NCBI RefSeq assembly: GCF_900112575.1
Contig: NZ_FOMH01000013.1
Location: 135,664 to 174,559, forward strand
Source: Flavobacterium phragmitis
GTDB lineage: Bacteria > Bacteroidota > Bacteroidia > Flavobacteriales > Flavobacteriaceae
Direction of reading: 5' to 3'
DNA: 38,896 nucleotides
Of this stretch, positions 8,032-14,621 are shown piece by piece; the first letter of the stretch is position 1, and the number at the start of each line of letters is the position of its first letter. The notes beneath the pieces are model-generated. The model worked only from the letters and a program-made list of their open reading frames with translations. It was not told where the DNA came from and searched no databases. Position numbers and translations under genes: made by a program.

Positions 8032-8871
8032 CTATACTAATTTAAGCTTATAAGTCACAAAAGATTGCGCTAAAAGTCCCGCTTTTGTATAATTAGAAAC
8101 CCGAATTCTCGAATTTCCAATTTCATGTGATGGCGTATTTTTTAGCTTTTTGAGCAGTTTTTTGTAATACACATAAGCAGTATAAACTCCAAATTTGGCT
8201 TCGATTGGCAATTTTACAATTCCCTGATAAGCTATTCTGAAATCTTCTTCAATTTCCTTGATAATTTGTTCTTTCGAATCTTCGTTAAAATTGTTGAGGT
8301 TGATTCCCGGAAAATAAGCGCGGTTTAAAATCGTGCTGTCGTCTTTTAAATCTCTCAAAAAATTGACTTTCTGAAATGCCGATCCTAAACGCATGGCCTC
8401 GTCTTTTAACTGCTCGTATTTGTGTTCTTTTCCAGAAACAAAAACTTTCAGACACATTAAACCTACTACATCGGCAGAACCGTAAATGTAATCAGCATAT
8501 TCGGTTTGGGTGCTGTAAGTTGATTTAATCAGATCCAGTTTCATGCTTTTTAAAAATGCCTGAACCAAATCGTCTGTGATATTGTATTCTTTTACAGTAT
8601 GTTGAAAGGAGTTTAAAATAGGATTTAGGCTAATTCCCAATTCCATTGCTTTGTAATATTCTTTTTCGAAATCATCGATAAGATATTCTTTTTCGTAATC
8701 ATGAAATGAATCTACGATTTCGTCGGCAAAACGAACAAATCCGTAAATGCTGTAAATGGCGTCGCGTATGCTTGGCGACAGCATTTTTACGGCAATCGAG
8801 AAAGAAGAGCTGTAGTTTTTGGTAACCAGCTTACTGCATTTGAAAGAAACGGCATCGAATAGTGATTTCAT
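8032..8871 (-). CDS. crtB: phytoene synthase
   Basis: Condenses two geranylgeranyl diphosphates into 15-cis-phytoene, the first committed carotenoid step. The 279-residue protein carries both Asp-rich magnesium/diphosphate sites of trans-isoprenyl head-to-head synthases: DEIVD (residues 50-54) and NFLRDLKDD (170-178). The intervening YADYIYGSADVVGLMCLKVF is the usual Y-x-x-x-x-A/S-x-x-V-G-x-M segment. It begins 4 bases after the crtI stop codon, a tight operon junction. Length and motifs match the bacterial family, and no key residue is missing. Confidence 0.95.
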   Translation of the reverse strand: MKSLFDAVSFKCSKLVTKNYSSSFSIAVKMLSPSIRDAIYSIYGFVRFADEIVDSFHDYEKEYLIDDFEKEYYKAMELGISLNPILNSFQHTVKEYNITDDLVQAFLKSMKLDLIKSTYSTQTEYADYIYGSADVVGLMCLKVFVSGKEHKYEQLKDEAMRLGSAFQKVNFLRDLKDDSTILNRAYFPGINLNNFNEDSKEQIIKEIEEDFRIAYQGIVKLPIEAKFGVYTAYVYYKKLLKKLKNTPSHEIGNSRIRVSNYTKAGLLAQSFVTYKLKLV

Positions 8872-8875
8872 TTTT

Positions 8876-10342
8876 TTAAGATCTTAAAGATTTTTGAATT
8901 AATTCAGCGACTAGTTTTCCAGAAATTAACGAAGGCGGAACACCCGGGCCGGGAACAGTTAATTGTCCTGTAAAATATAAGTTACGAACTTTTTTGCTTT
9001 TTAGTTTTGGTCTCAGAAAAGCCGTTTGCAATAAAGTATTGGCCATTCCGTAAGCATTTCCCTTGTAAGCGTTATAATCGGTTACAAAGTCATTTTTACA
9101 GAACGATTTCTTAAAGATAATGTTATTTCTAATTTCTTGTTGCGTAAGTTGTTCAAAACGAGTGATTATCTTTTCGAAATATTCTTCTCTTAGGGCTTCA
9201 TTATCTTCAATTCCAGGCGCAAGCGGAATTAAGAAAAAACCGGTTTCCATTCCTTCAGGTGCACAAGTCAAATCTGTTTTGGATGGGAAATTGGCATAAA
9301 ATAAGGGTTCGGCAGGCCATTTTGGTTGGTCATAAATATCAATGGCGTGCTGATTAAAATCGGTATCAAAAAACAAAGCGTGATGCGAAATGTTTTCGAT
9401 TTTTTTATTGAAACCGATAAAAAACAAGAGTGAAGATGGCGCAAAGATTCTGCTTTCCCAATATTCATCAGAATAAGCGCGATGTTCTTTTTCGAGTAAA
9501 GTTTCGGTATGCTGATAATCGGCGCCGCTTAAAATAATATCGGCTTTTAGGATTTCTCCATTAATAACAATTCCGGTTGCGGTTTTGTCTTCAACGATTA
9601 TTTTTTCGATTGGCGAATTGGTTTTAATGGTTACGCCTAGTTCTAAAGCCAATTTTTCGATGCCGCGAATAACATCAAACATTCCCGTTTTTGGATGCCA
9701 GGTTCCGAGACCGAAATCGGCGTAATTCATGAAATTGTAGAATGAGGGCGTTTTGGTTGGTTTTGCTCCGAGGAATAAAACCGGAAATTCCAGAATCTGA
9801 ATCAGCTTTTTGTTTTTGAATTTCTTGCGAATATCAGCACTGACATTTCCTAAAAACTGATTGAGTTTTAGAGCGGTTTCTTTTGTAACCAACTCCAACG
9901 GAGAAACTCCGGGACGATAAACCAAATCTTTTATGGCAATATCATAATTGCTTTTAGCTTGATTGATAAAGGTTTCCAGTTTTTGACCACTTCCTTTTTC
10001 AATTTCCTCAAATGTGTTTTTAATTGCAGCAAGATTATCATAAATGCTGATAAAATCATTTATGCCAAAATAAACACGATAAGCTGGATTGAGTTTTACC
10101 AGTTCGTAATAGTCGGAAGTTTTTTTGTCAAAGTCTTGAAAGAAACGTTCAAAAACATCGGGCATCCAATACCAGCTTGGTCCCATGTCGAAAGTAAAAC
10201 CGTCTTTTTTGAATTGACGTGCACGGCCTCCAATCGTTGGATTTTTTTCATAAATAGTGACACTGTTTCCTTGATGGGCAAGATAACAAGCGGCGGCTAG
10301 GGAGGAAAAGCCAGATCCTATTATTTTGATTGTTTTTCTCAT
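8876..10342 (-). CDS. crtI: phytoene desaturase, CrtI type
   Basis: An FAD-dependent desaturase of 488 residues that introduces conjugated double bonds into phytoene, normally giving lycopene. The N-terminal dinucleotide fold reads IIGSGFSSLAAACYLAHQGN (7-26), followed by TIYEKNPTIGGRARQF. The C-terminal signature is NLYFTGQLTVPGPGVPPSLI near residues 455-475. It begins 39 bases after the stop codon of the MerR/B12 regulator gene. A -7 type box (10351-10358) and a small palindrome overlap the start region, so the gene may have its own regulated promoter. The number of desaturation steps cannot be read from the sequence. Confidence 0.94.
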   Translation of the reverse strand: MRKTIKIIGSGFSSLAAACYLAHQGNSVTIYEKNPTIGGRARQFKKDGFTFDMGPSWYWMPDVFERFFQDFDKKTSDYYELVKLNPAYRVYFGINDFISIYDNLAAIKNTFEEIEKGSGQKLETFINQAKSNYDIAIKDLVYRPGVSPLELVTKETALKLNQFLGNVSADIRKKFKNKKLIQILEFPVLFLGAKPTKTPSFYNFMNYADFGLGTWHPKTGMFDVIRGIEKLALELGVTIKTNSPIEKIIVEDKTATGIVINGEILKADIILSGADYQHTETLLEKEHRAYSDEYWESRIFAPSSLLFFIGFNKKIENISHHALFFDTDFNQHAIDIYDQPKWPAEPLFYANFPSKTDLTCAPEGMETGFFLIPLAPGIEDNEALREEYFEKIITRFEQLTQQEIRNNIIFKKSFCKNDFVTDYNAYKGNAYGMANTLLQTAFLRPKLKSKKVRNLYFTGQLTVPGPGVPPSLISGKLVAELIQKSLRS

Positions 10343-10358
10343 TTGTTTAACAAATATA
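10341..10358 (-). promoter_or_regulatory. crtI candidate promoter with overlapping palindrome
   Basis: On the minus strand, TATATTTG (10351-10358) matches TAnnTTTG exactly. No TTG occurs at the usual distance upstream. The perfect 7-1-7 palindrome atttgtt-t-aacaaat (10341-10355) covers the 3' part of this box and the A and T of the crtI start codon. It is positioned where a repressor would block transcription. That the upstream CarH-like protein binds it is inference. Confidence 0.45.
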
Positions 10359-10381
10359 GAAAAACTTTAAACAAAATAAAA

Positions 10382-11281
10382 CTAGATCATGTTAATAGTT
10401 TCTTCCATTGAGTCAAAAATGCGGATTCTTTCGGGTAAACCATTTTGGTCAATATGATCGACCATTTTACCCATAAGCCAGATTTCGTTGTTTTTCTGCA
10501 ACAATTTCTGTCCCATCGATTTTACATACTGATTGATTACGCTACGATCCGGCTGAACGGTCATGAAAGAAATAAAGGTAATATTCTCAAAATGTCTCGT
10601 TAAATCCTGAAGATTTTCAATCGGCATACTTTCGCCTAAATAAATGGTTTTGTAACCTTTATCCAGAATTTCGTACTGTAAGTATAATAAACCGATTTGG
10701 TGAATTTCATTCAGCGGAAGCGATAAAACAAAAATTCTGTCGGTTTTGGTTGGTTTTCTAATCTGAAGGCTTTCGGTATAAATCAATATTTTCTGCTTGA
10801 TCAAATGACTCATAAAATGTTCATTTGCAGGCGTAATTGTTTCGGATTGCCACAACAATCCAAGCTCTTTTAAAAGCGGTAAAAAATGTTCTTTAAAAAC
10901 TTCCTTAAAAGTCTTTTCTGAAATAAGCCAATCGAATGTATTGAAGAATAATTCCTGATCAAAATTCATCATCGCCATTTTGAAAGAAGTTATAGCATAG
11001 TTCTGAGAATTTTTCTTAGAAATGATTTCGCGTACCAATTGTGGTATCTTTTCTTCCGGATACGTTGCTATTTTAGAAATCTTATAACCATATTCGTGTA
11101 ACAACGTAATGTTTAAAAGTTTCTGCAGATTGTGAAGATTGTAAAATCTAATATTAGTATCGGTTCGCATTGGTTCAAGGATATTGTATCTCTTTTCCCA
11201 GATGCGTATGGTATGCGCTTTAATTCCAGATAAGTTCTCAAGATCTTTTATGCTGAAAACAGTTTTTATATTGTTTATCAT
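10382..11281 (-). CDS. CarH-like MerR regulator with adenosylcobalamin-binding domain
   Basis: A 299-residue protein. Residues about 8-75 are a MerR winged helix (TIRIWEKRYNILEPMRT, 24-40, followed by IRFYN). Residues about 95-165 form the four-helix B12 cap with W-x9-EH (W144, E154, H155 in LLWQSETITPANEHF). Residues about 180-299 form a Rossmann-like cobalamin domain with the lower-ligand motif E-x-H-x-x-G (E192, H194, G197 in NEIHQIG). In Myxococcus and Thermus CarH these residues hold adenosylcobalamin, and light breaks the Co-C bond and releases DNA. Here the gene heads the crtI-crtB cluster, the classic CarH target. I infer a green/blue-light-released repressor of carotenoid genes. LitR is the alternative name for close relatives. 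Confidence 0.9.
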   Translation of the reverse strand: MINNIKTVFSIKDLENLSGIKAHTIRIWEKRYNILEPMRTDTNIRFYNLHNLQKLLNITLLHEYGYKISKIATYPEEKIPQLVREIISKKNSQNYAITSFKMAMMNFDQELFFNTFDWLISEKTFKEVFKEHFLPLLKELGLLWQSETITPANEHFMSHLIKQKILIYTESLQIRKPTKTDRIFVLSLPLNEIHQIGLLYLQYEILDKGYKTIYLGESMPIENLQDLTRHFENITFISFMTVQPDRSVINQYVKSMGQKLLQKNNEIWLMGKMVDHIDQNGLPERIRIFDSMEETINMI

Positions 11282-11299
11282 TTTTCGCGATTAGGTCGA

Positions 11300-11327
11300 C
11301 AAATGTAAAACAAAATCTAATATACAA
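11300..11327 (-). promoter_or_regulatory. promoter of the CarH-like gene
   Basis: On the minus strand TTG (11325-11327), 17 bases, then TACATTTG (11300-11307). This is a full match to the Bacteroidota housekeeping promoter TTG-N17-23-TAnnTTTG, 18 bases from the ATG. It probably drives the regulator and at least crtI and crtB. Confidence 0.7.
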
Positions 11328-11363
11328 CCTTAAAACCACATTAAAAAGATAGAGAATTAGAGG

Positions 11364-11406
11364 TTTAGGTATTTAAAATATATTTTTTACCTAAAATCAG
11401 GTATTT
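11364..11406. promoter_or_regulatory. AGGT/ACCT palindromes upstream of the CarH-like gene
   Basis: tttaggta (11364-11371) is inverted as tacctaaa (11388-11395). A tighter palindrome, acct-aaaatc-aggt, spans 11389-11402. The 13-mer aaatcaggtattt (11394-11406) recurs exactly at 28656-28668 beside a NarL-type regulator gene. This is a candidate transcription-factor site; the protein that binds it is unknown. Confidence 0.35.
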
Positions 11407-11445
11407 TTTTCTTAAGAAATTTATTACTTTGACAATAAAATGAAA

Positions 11446-11478
11446 ATAGCCTTCACATAAATTATGAAGGCTGTTTTT
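11446..11478. terminator. intrinsic terminator after the TPR gene
   Basis: agccttca (11448-11455) pairs with tgaaggct (11465-11472), with A- and T-runs on the flanks. It follows the stop of the minus-strand TPR gene by about 14 bases and could work in both directions. Confidence 0.7.
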
Positions 11479-11486
11479 AAAGTTGA

Positions 11487-11990
11487 TTATTTGCAGTAAT
11501 TCGCTTTGTTTTTTATGGCGCTCTGACTTCCTAATTCAATTGCTTTAGTAAAATCTTTGCAGGCATTTCTTTTATCACCATTTTCATTATATGCCAAACC
11601 TCTTAAATTGTAAGCGATATAATCTTTCGGGTTTAAACCTAAAGACGAAGTGCAGTCGTCTATAGCGCCTTTGTAATTTTTTAGTTTGTAATACACATTG
11701 GCTCTGCCGGTAAAAGCATCGGCATTCATGTTATCCAATTCAATGGTTTTGCTAAAATCGGCTTCGGCACCTTTCAAATCATTTAATTTGTATTTGGCTA
11801 CACCGCGATTTTGGTAAGCTTCGACAAATTTAGAATTCATACTGATGGCTTTGGTGTAATCTGCGATGGCGCCTTTGGTGTTTCCAGCTTCAGCTTTTTT
11901 CATGGCTTTGTCAAAATAGCCAGTGGCAGATTGTGCCCATACAGAGCACGTCATCATCATAACGGATGACAATAATAGTAGGTTTTTCAT
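11487..11990 (-). CDS. secreted tetratricopeptide-repeat protein
   Basis: A 167-residue protein with an N-terminal signal peptide (MKNLLLLSSVMMMTCSVWAQ), so periplasmic or outer-membrane associated. The rest is about four TPR units. Typical 34-residue periodicity can be seen in ISMNSKFVEAYQNRGVAKYK, IELDNMNADAFTGRANVYYK and LGLNPKDYIAYNLRGLAYN. TPR arrays bind other proteins; no catalytic domain is present and no partner is indicated. The gene stands alone and ends in its own terminator. A Cys (C15) lies inside the signal peptide, but the flanking residues do not make a convincing lipobox. Confidence 0.85.
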   Translation of the reverse strand: MKNLLLLSSVMMMTCSVWAQSATGYFDKAMKKAEAGNTKGAIADYTKAISMNSKFVEAYQNRGVAKYKLNDLKGAEADFSKTIELDNMNADAFTGRANVYYKLKNYKGAIDDCTSSLGLNPKDYIAYNLRGLAYNENGDKRNACKDFTKAIELGSQSAIKNKANYCK

Positions 11991-12233
11991 AGGACTAATT
12001 TGGGATTAGTGATTCATTATTTTCTAAACGAATTTAGGGAAGTTTTTATTTTGTAAGAGAATTTATTTTTTAAATTATGATTAGAAAATTTAAACATTTG
12101 ATGTGAAAGGAGAAAAAGAAAAATGTATTATTGATATACTTGCAATAAAGTTGTTTTAATCTTGGTTTTTTTAAATGAAGAATTTAAAGAAAAGTCAATT
12201 ATAGAGATTTAGGATAGTAAGAGGAGGTTTGTT

Positions 12234-12644
12234 TTAATCTATTTTAGTTTTTCTTGTTTTTTTTCTAAAAACCCCGAAAATTAAAACAACAGAGTATGCA
12301 AACATTAACCATGATGCAAAAGTTTTACTATGGCTTTCAGGTAAATTAAGAAATAATTTTTCAAAAAACTGTATACATAATGTATCCAGTAACATTCCTG
12401 GTAAAACCATAGCGACTGCCGCTTTTACGCTTTCAAGATTGTCTAAGTTAAATTTGTTGAAAACCGAGGTTGAGATGAAGCCTAATGCTGGAATAAGGAT
12501 GAGGTACAATGCAGACATTATTAAAGGATTGTCAACTATGAAAAAATAGTGACCTGCGATTCTAAATAATATAGTGGCTGAAAGCCACACCAGAAATCCA
12601 ACAATAAAACTAATTAGAAGGTAATTTTCTTTTTGTGTTTTCAT
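12234..12644 (-). CDS. four-helix membrane protein, DUF5367-like
   Basis: A 136-residue protein with four hydrophobic segments, at about residues 8-30, 36-56, 75-95 and 108-126. The loop between segments 2 and 3 is polar (VFNKFNLDNLESVK), and the C-terminus is basic (FRKKTRKTKID). The pattern, including MVLPGMLLDTLCIQFFEKLF, resembles the DUF5367 family of small Bacteroidota membrane proteins, whose function is unknown. It has no neighbour in operon distance. The coding call is safe; the family name is from memory of the pattern. Confidence 0.75.
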   Translation of the reverse strand: MKTQKENYLLISFIVGFLVWLSATILFRIAGHYFFIVDNPLIMSALYLILIPALGFISTSVFNKFNLDNLESVKAAVAMVLPGMLLDTLCIQFFEKLFLNLPESHSKTFASWLMFAYSVVLIFGVFRKKTRKTKID

Positions 12645-12763
12645 TATTAATCAATTAATTGTTGTTACACTAAAATAAAGATAGTTTTTTTGTAATTGTT
12701 TCTTCGTGGTTCTAGTTAGAATCTTAAGTTTTTTGATTATAACTGTAAAAATTACAAGGTATA

Positions 12764-12792
12764 AAAAAAGCAACTTTAAAAAGTTGCTTTTT
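12764..12792 (-). terminator. terminator of the downstream tRNA-Lys
   Basis: gcaactt (12770-12776) and aagttgc (12781-12787) form a hairpin flanked by A and T runs. It lies immediately 3' of the minus-strand tRNA-Lys gene (12794-12866). Confidence 0.75.
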
Positions 12793-12793
12793 G

Positions 12794-12866
12794 TGACCCG
12801 ACTGGGGCTCGAACCCAGGACCCCATCATTAAAAGTGATGTGCTCTACCGACTGAGCTATCGAGTC
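12794..12866 (-). tRNA. tRNA-Lys (anticodon TTT)
   Basis: A full cloverleaf of 73 bases. The acceptor arms are GACTCGA/TCGGGTC with discriminator A, the anticodon stem is CATCA/TGATG with loop CTTTTAA, and the T arm is CTGGG-TTCGAGC-CCCAG. CCA is not encoded. The gene is identical to the copies at 13791 and 13904. It has its own promoter (12888-12916) and terminator. Confidence 0.97.
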
Positions 12867-12887
12867 TTCATTTCTTTAATGAGGGTG

Positions 12888-12916
12888 CAAAGATAAGTAC
12901 TTTATTTAGTTTGCAA
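12888..12916 (-). promoter_or_regulatory. tRNA-Lys promoter
   Basis: On the minus strand, TTG (12914-12916), 18 bases, TATCTTTG (12888-12895), about 21 bases before the tRNA 5' end. It is followed by the same CACCC block as the promoter at 14000-14031, so the promoter was probably duplicated with the tRNA. Confidence 0.75.
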
Positions 12917-13048
12917 AGCCTTTTTGGAAAGGAATTTTAAATTAATTTCAATTGTTAGTGTAAGTGCTTACTTTGCAGTGGAATATATTTTGTTTTTTTT
13001 TGTGATAATAAAGGCGAAGAATCAAAACTGCTGATTTTTCTGAATTAT

Positions 13049-13420
13049 TTATTTGATTAGTTTTTCGAGTCTTTGCATCATCTCTTCTTTTTCTCTTAAC
13101 ATACGCTCATATAAAACTATTTTTTCTTCGTGCAGTTGAATCAATTTGTCAATTGGATTGTTGTTGAAAGTTGGATTGTAATTTACCAAACCTTGAGTGT
13201 CATGAAATGTATTGGAGATAATGTTTATTGCCTGTTCCTCGTTAAAGTTTTGAAAAGCTTCTACAGGAATTTTTAATACCGCTGAAATTTGTTTCAAAAG
13301 GTTATCCTCAATTACATCTTTCTGCTCCAATAAAGAAATTTTCTTTTGACTCCAGTCTTCTCCTAAATCATAAGCCAATGCTTCTTGTTTTATGTTAAGC
13401 ATTTCTGTAAAACGTTTCAC
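13049..13420 (-). CDS. small XRE/Cro-type helix-turn-helix regulator
   Basis: A 123-residue protein from a GTG start. The HTH is at about residues 8-50: MLNIKQEALAYDLGEDW, then QKKISLLEQKDVIEDN. A linker with EEQAINIISNTFHD follows, then a C-terminal coiled coil (LHEEKIVLYERMLREKEEMM) that probably dimerises it. The start is doubtful. In frame upstream of the GTG the codons still read Q-K-I-H-Q-G-R-N, which looks like a genuine N-terminus of this family, and before that stands ATG immediately followed by TAA. Translation may begin at GTG (an AGGA lies about 7 bases upstream), at the ATA, or the gene may carry a nonsense change at codon 2. Two TATCTTTG boxes lie upstream (13476-13483, 13514-13521). 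Cytoplasmic; targets unknown. Confidence 0.78.
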   Translation of the reverse strand: MKRFTEMLNIKQEALAYDLGEDWSQKKISLLEQKDVIEDNLLKQISAVLKIPVEAFQNFNEEQAINIISNTFHDTQGLVNYNPTFNNNPIDKLIQLHEEKIVLYERMLREKEEMMQRLEKLIK

Positions 13421-13621
13421 GTTTCTTCCTTGATGTATTTTTTGTTACATATTGAGTGTTTGTTTTTCAAAGGCTCAAAGATAAAGCCGTACAGGTTGAA
13501 AAAATCTGATTTTCAAAGATAAAAAAATATCCTGCAAATTATCTTTTTGTGAGATATTATGTCTGTTTTGTGTGTCGCAAATGAAATTGTCGAGCAAAAG
13601 AAGAAAGGTGTAATAATAAAA

Positions 13622-13656
13622 AATGCGCAAGCCTCTGTACTTATTGGTTTGCGCTT
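13622..13656 (-). terminator. terminator of the tRNA-Leu/Lys array
   Basis: aaatgcgcaa (13621-13630) pairs with ttgcgcttttt further along, with A and T runs outside. It begins directly 3' of the minus-strand tRNA-Leu gene and probably ends the three-tRNA transcript. Confidence 0.7.
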
Positions 13657-13665
13657 TTTAATTTG

Positions 13666-13748
13666 TGACCACGGTGGGATTTGAACCCACACGCCCTTAC
13701 GAGCACCACCCCCTCAAGATGGCGAGTCTACCGTTTCTCCACGTGGCC
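13666..13748 (-). tRNA. tRNA-Leu (anticodon GAG)
   Basis: An 83-base class II tRNA. The acceptor arms are GGCCACG/CGTGGTC with discriminator A. The anticodon stem is CCATC/GGTGG with loop TTGAGGG, giving GAG. There is a long variable arm (TGCTCGTAAGGGCG) and a T loop TTCAAAT. CCA is not encoded. It is the third gene of a Lys-Lys-Leu transcript. Confidence 0.96.
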
Positions 13749-13755
13749 TAAAATG

Positions 13756-13789
13756 AAAAAGGTCGAGTAAAATGAATTACCCGACCTTT
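13756..13789 (-). terminator. hairpin between tRNA-Lys and tRNA-Leu
   Basis: aaaaaggtcg-gtaa pairs with ttac-cgacctttg between the two tRNA genes. It may be an attenuating terminator or a processing signal within the array. Confidence 0.5.
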
Positions 13790-13790
13790 G

Positions 13791-13863
13791 TGACCCGACT
13801 GGGGCTCGAACCCAGGACCCCATCATTAAAAGTGATGTGCTCTACCGACTGAGCTATCGAGTC
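13791..13863 (-). tRNA. tRNA-Lys (anticodon TTT), middle copy
   Basis: Identical over all 73 bases to the genes at 12794-12866 and 13904-13976, with anticodon loop CTTTTAA. It is the second gene of the Lys-Lys-Leu array. Confidence 0.97.
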
Positions 13864-13903
13864 ATTGCTTTCAAGAAATTTAATTTGTTTATCACAAAAT
13901 TTG

Positions 13904-13976
13904 TGACCCGACTGGGGCTCGAACCCAGGACCCCATCATTAAAAGTGATGTGCTCTACCGACTGAGCTATCGAGTC
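13904..13976 (-). tRNA. tRNA-Lys (anticodon TTT), first copy of array
   Basis: Identical to the two other copies. It is the promoter-proximal gene of the array, about 23 bases after the TATATTTG box. The spacer to the next tRNA is 40 bases and holds no gene. Confidence 0.97.
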
Positions 13977-13999
13977 ATTTAATTTCTTGAATGCGGGTG

Positions 14000-14031
14000 C
14001 AAATATAAGGAGTTTATTTTGAAGTTTGCAA
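14000..14031 (-). promoter_or_regulatory. promoter of the tRNA Lys-Lys-Leu array
   Basis: On the minus strand, TTG (14029-14031), 21 bases, TATATTTG (14000-14007), followed by CACCCGCATT before the first tRNA. It resembles the promoter of the separate tRNA-Lys gene. Confidence 0.75.
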
Positions 14032-14051
14032 GCAATTTTATTATAAATTTG
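14019..14051 (+). promoter_or_regulatory. candidate aroK promoter
   Basis: TTG (14019-14021), 22 bases, TAAATTTG (14044-14051), about 51 bases before the aroK ATG. It overlaps the divergent tRNA promoter. Confidence 0.5.
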
Positions 14052-14102
14052 TCTTTTTTTTGGAAAAATTTCCAATTGCTTAGTTTATAAGGTTTTATTA
14101 GT

Positions 14103-14621
14103 ATGAAGAAAATAGTATTGTTAGGTTACATGGGTTGCGGAAAGTCGACAATCGCCCAAAATTTGTCAAAAATTACAAATATTCCGTTCTTAGATTTGGA
14201 TAAAATTATCGAAGAAAGAGCAAAAATGTCCATAAATGAGATTTTTGAGAAGCACGGAGAGATCTATTTTCGAAAATTGGAACACGAAATATTTGTAGAG
14301 TTATTGCAATCTGACGAAAATAATATTATCGGATTAGGTGGAGGGACTCCATGTTATGCTAATAATCATGAATTGCTAAAAGGAGAAAATGTTGATTCGA
14401 TCTATTTGAAGGCATCAATCGATACTTTATATAATAGATTAGTATATAATAAAAGTAAACGTCCTTTAATTGCGAATATGGACGAAGAAGAAATGAGAGA
14501 GTTTATCGCGAAACATTTATTCGACAGAAGTTTTTACTATAATCAGGCCAAACATAAGGTTGTAGTTGATGATAAATCTGTCGAAGAAACGGTTCAGGAT
14601 ATATTGCAAGTTTTAGCTTAA
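14103..14621 (+). CDS. aroK: shikimate kinase
   Basis: Phosphorylates shikimate at the 3-hydroxyl with ATP, step five of the shikimate pathway to aromatic amino acids. The 172-residue P-loop kinase has Walker A GYMGCGKST (8-16). The shikimate-binding residues are D33 (FLDLDK), R57 (YFRKLE) and the GGG loop (GLGGGTP, 77-83). The lid contains KSKRPLI, where the Arg is essential. Length is usual. The 3' end overlaps the convergent PRTase gene by 9 bases. Cytoplasmic. Confidence 0.96.
   Translation: MKKIVLLGYMGCGKSTIAQNLSKITNIPFLDLDKIIEERAKMSINEIFEKHGEIYFRKLEHEIFVELLQSDENNIIGLGGGTPCYANNHELLKGENVDSIYLKASIDTLYNRLVYNKSKRPLIANMDEEEMREFIAKHLFDRSFYYNQAKHKVVVDDKSVEETVQDILQVLA

Noticed and set aside
9959..10300. 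Plus-strand 113-codon frame opposite crtI
   Set aside because: It lies fully inside the convincing crtI gene on the other strand and shows no domain pattern.
11424..11478. Small RNA from the TTACTTTG box to the terminator at 11446
   Set aside because: The transcript would be only about 40 bases, the box is one base off consensus and the hairpin is explained as the TPR gene terminator.
12794..13976. Possible CRISPR array from the repeated 73-base units
   Set aside because: The repeats are tRNA-Lys genes with full cloverleaf structure and irregular spacing.
13854..14075. Minus-strand frame of 73 codons across the tRNA-Lys gene
   Set aside because: It reads through the antisense/sense body of a tRNA (SIAQSVEHITFNDGVLGSSPSR-like text is a well-known artefact of tRNA genes).
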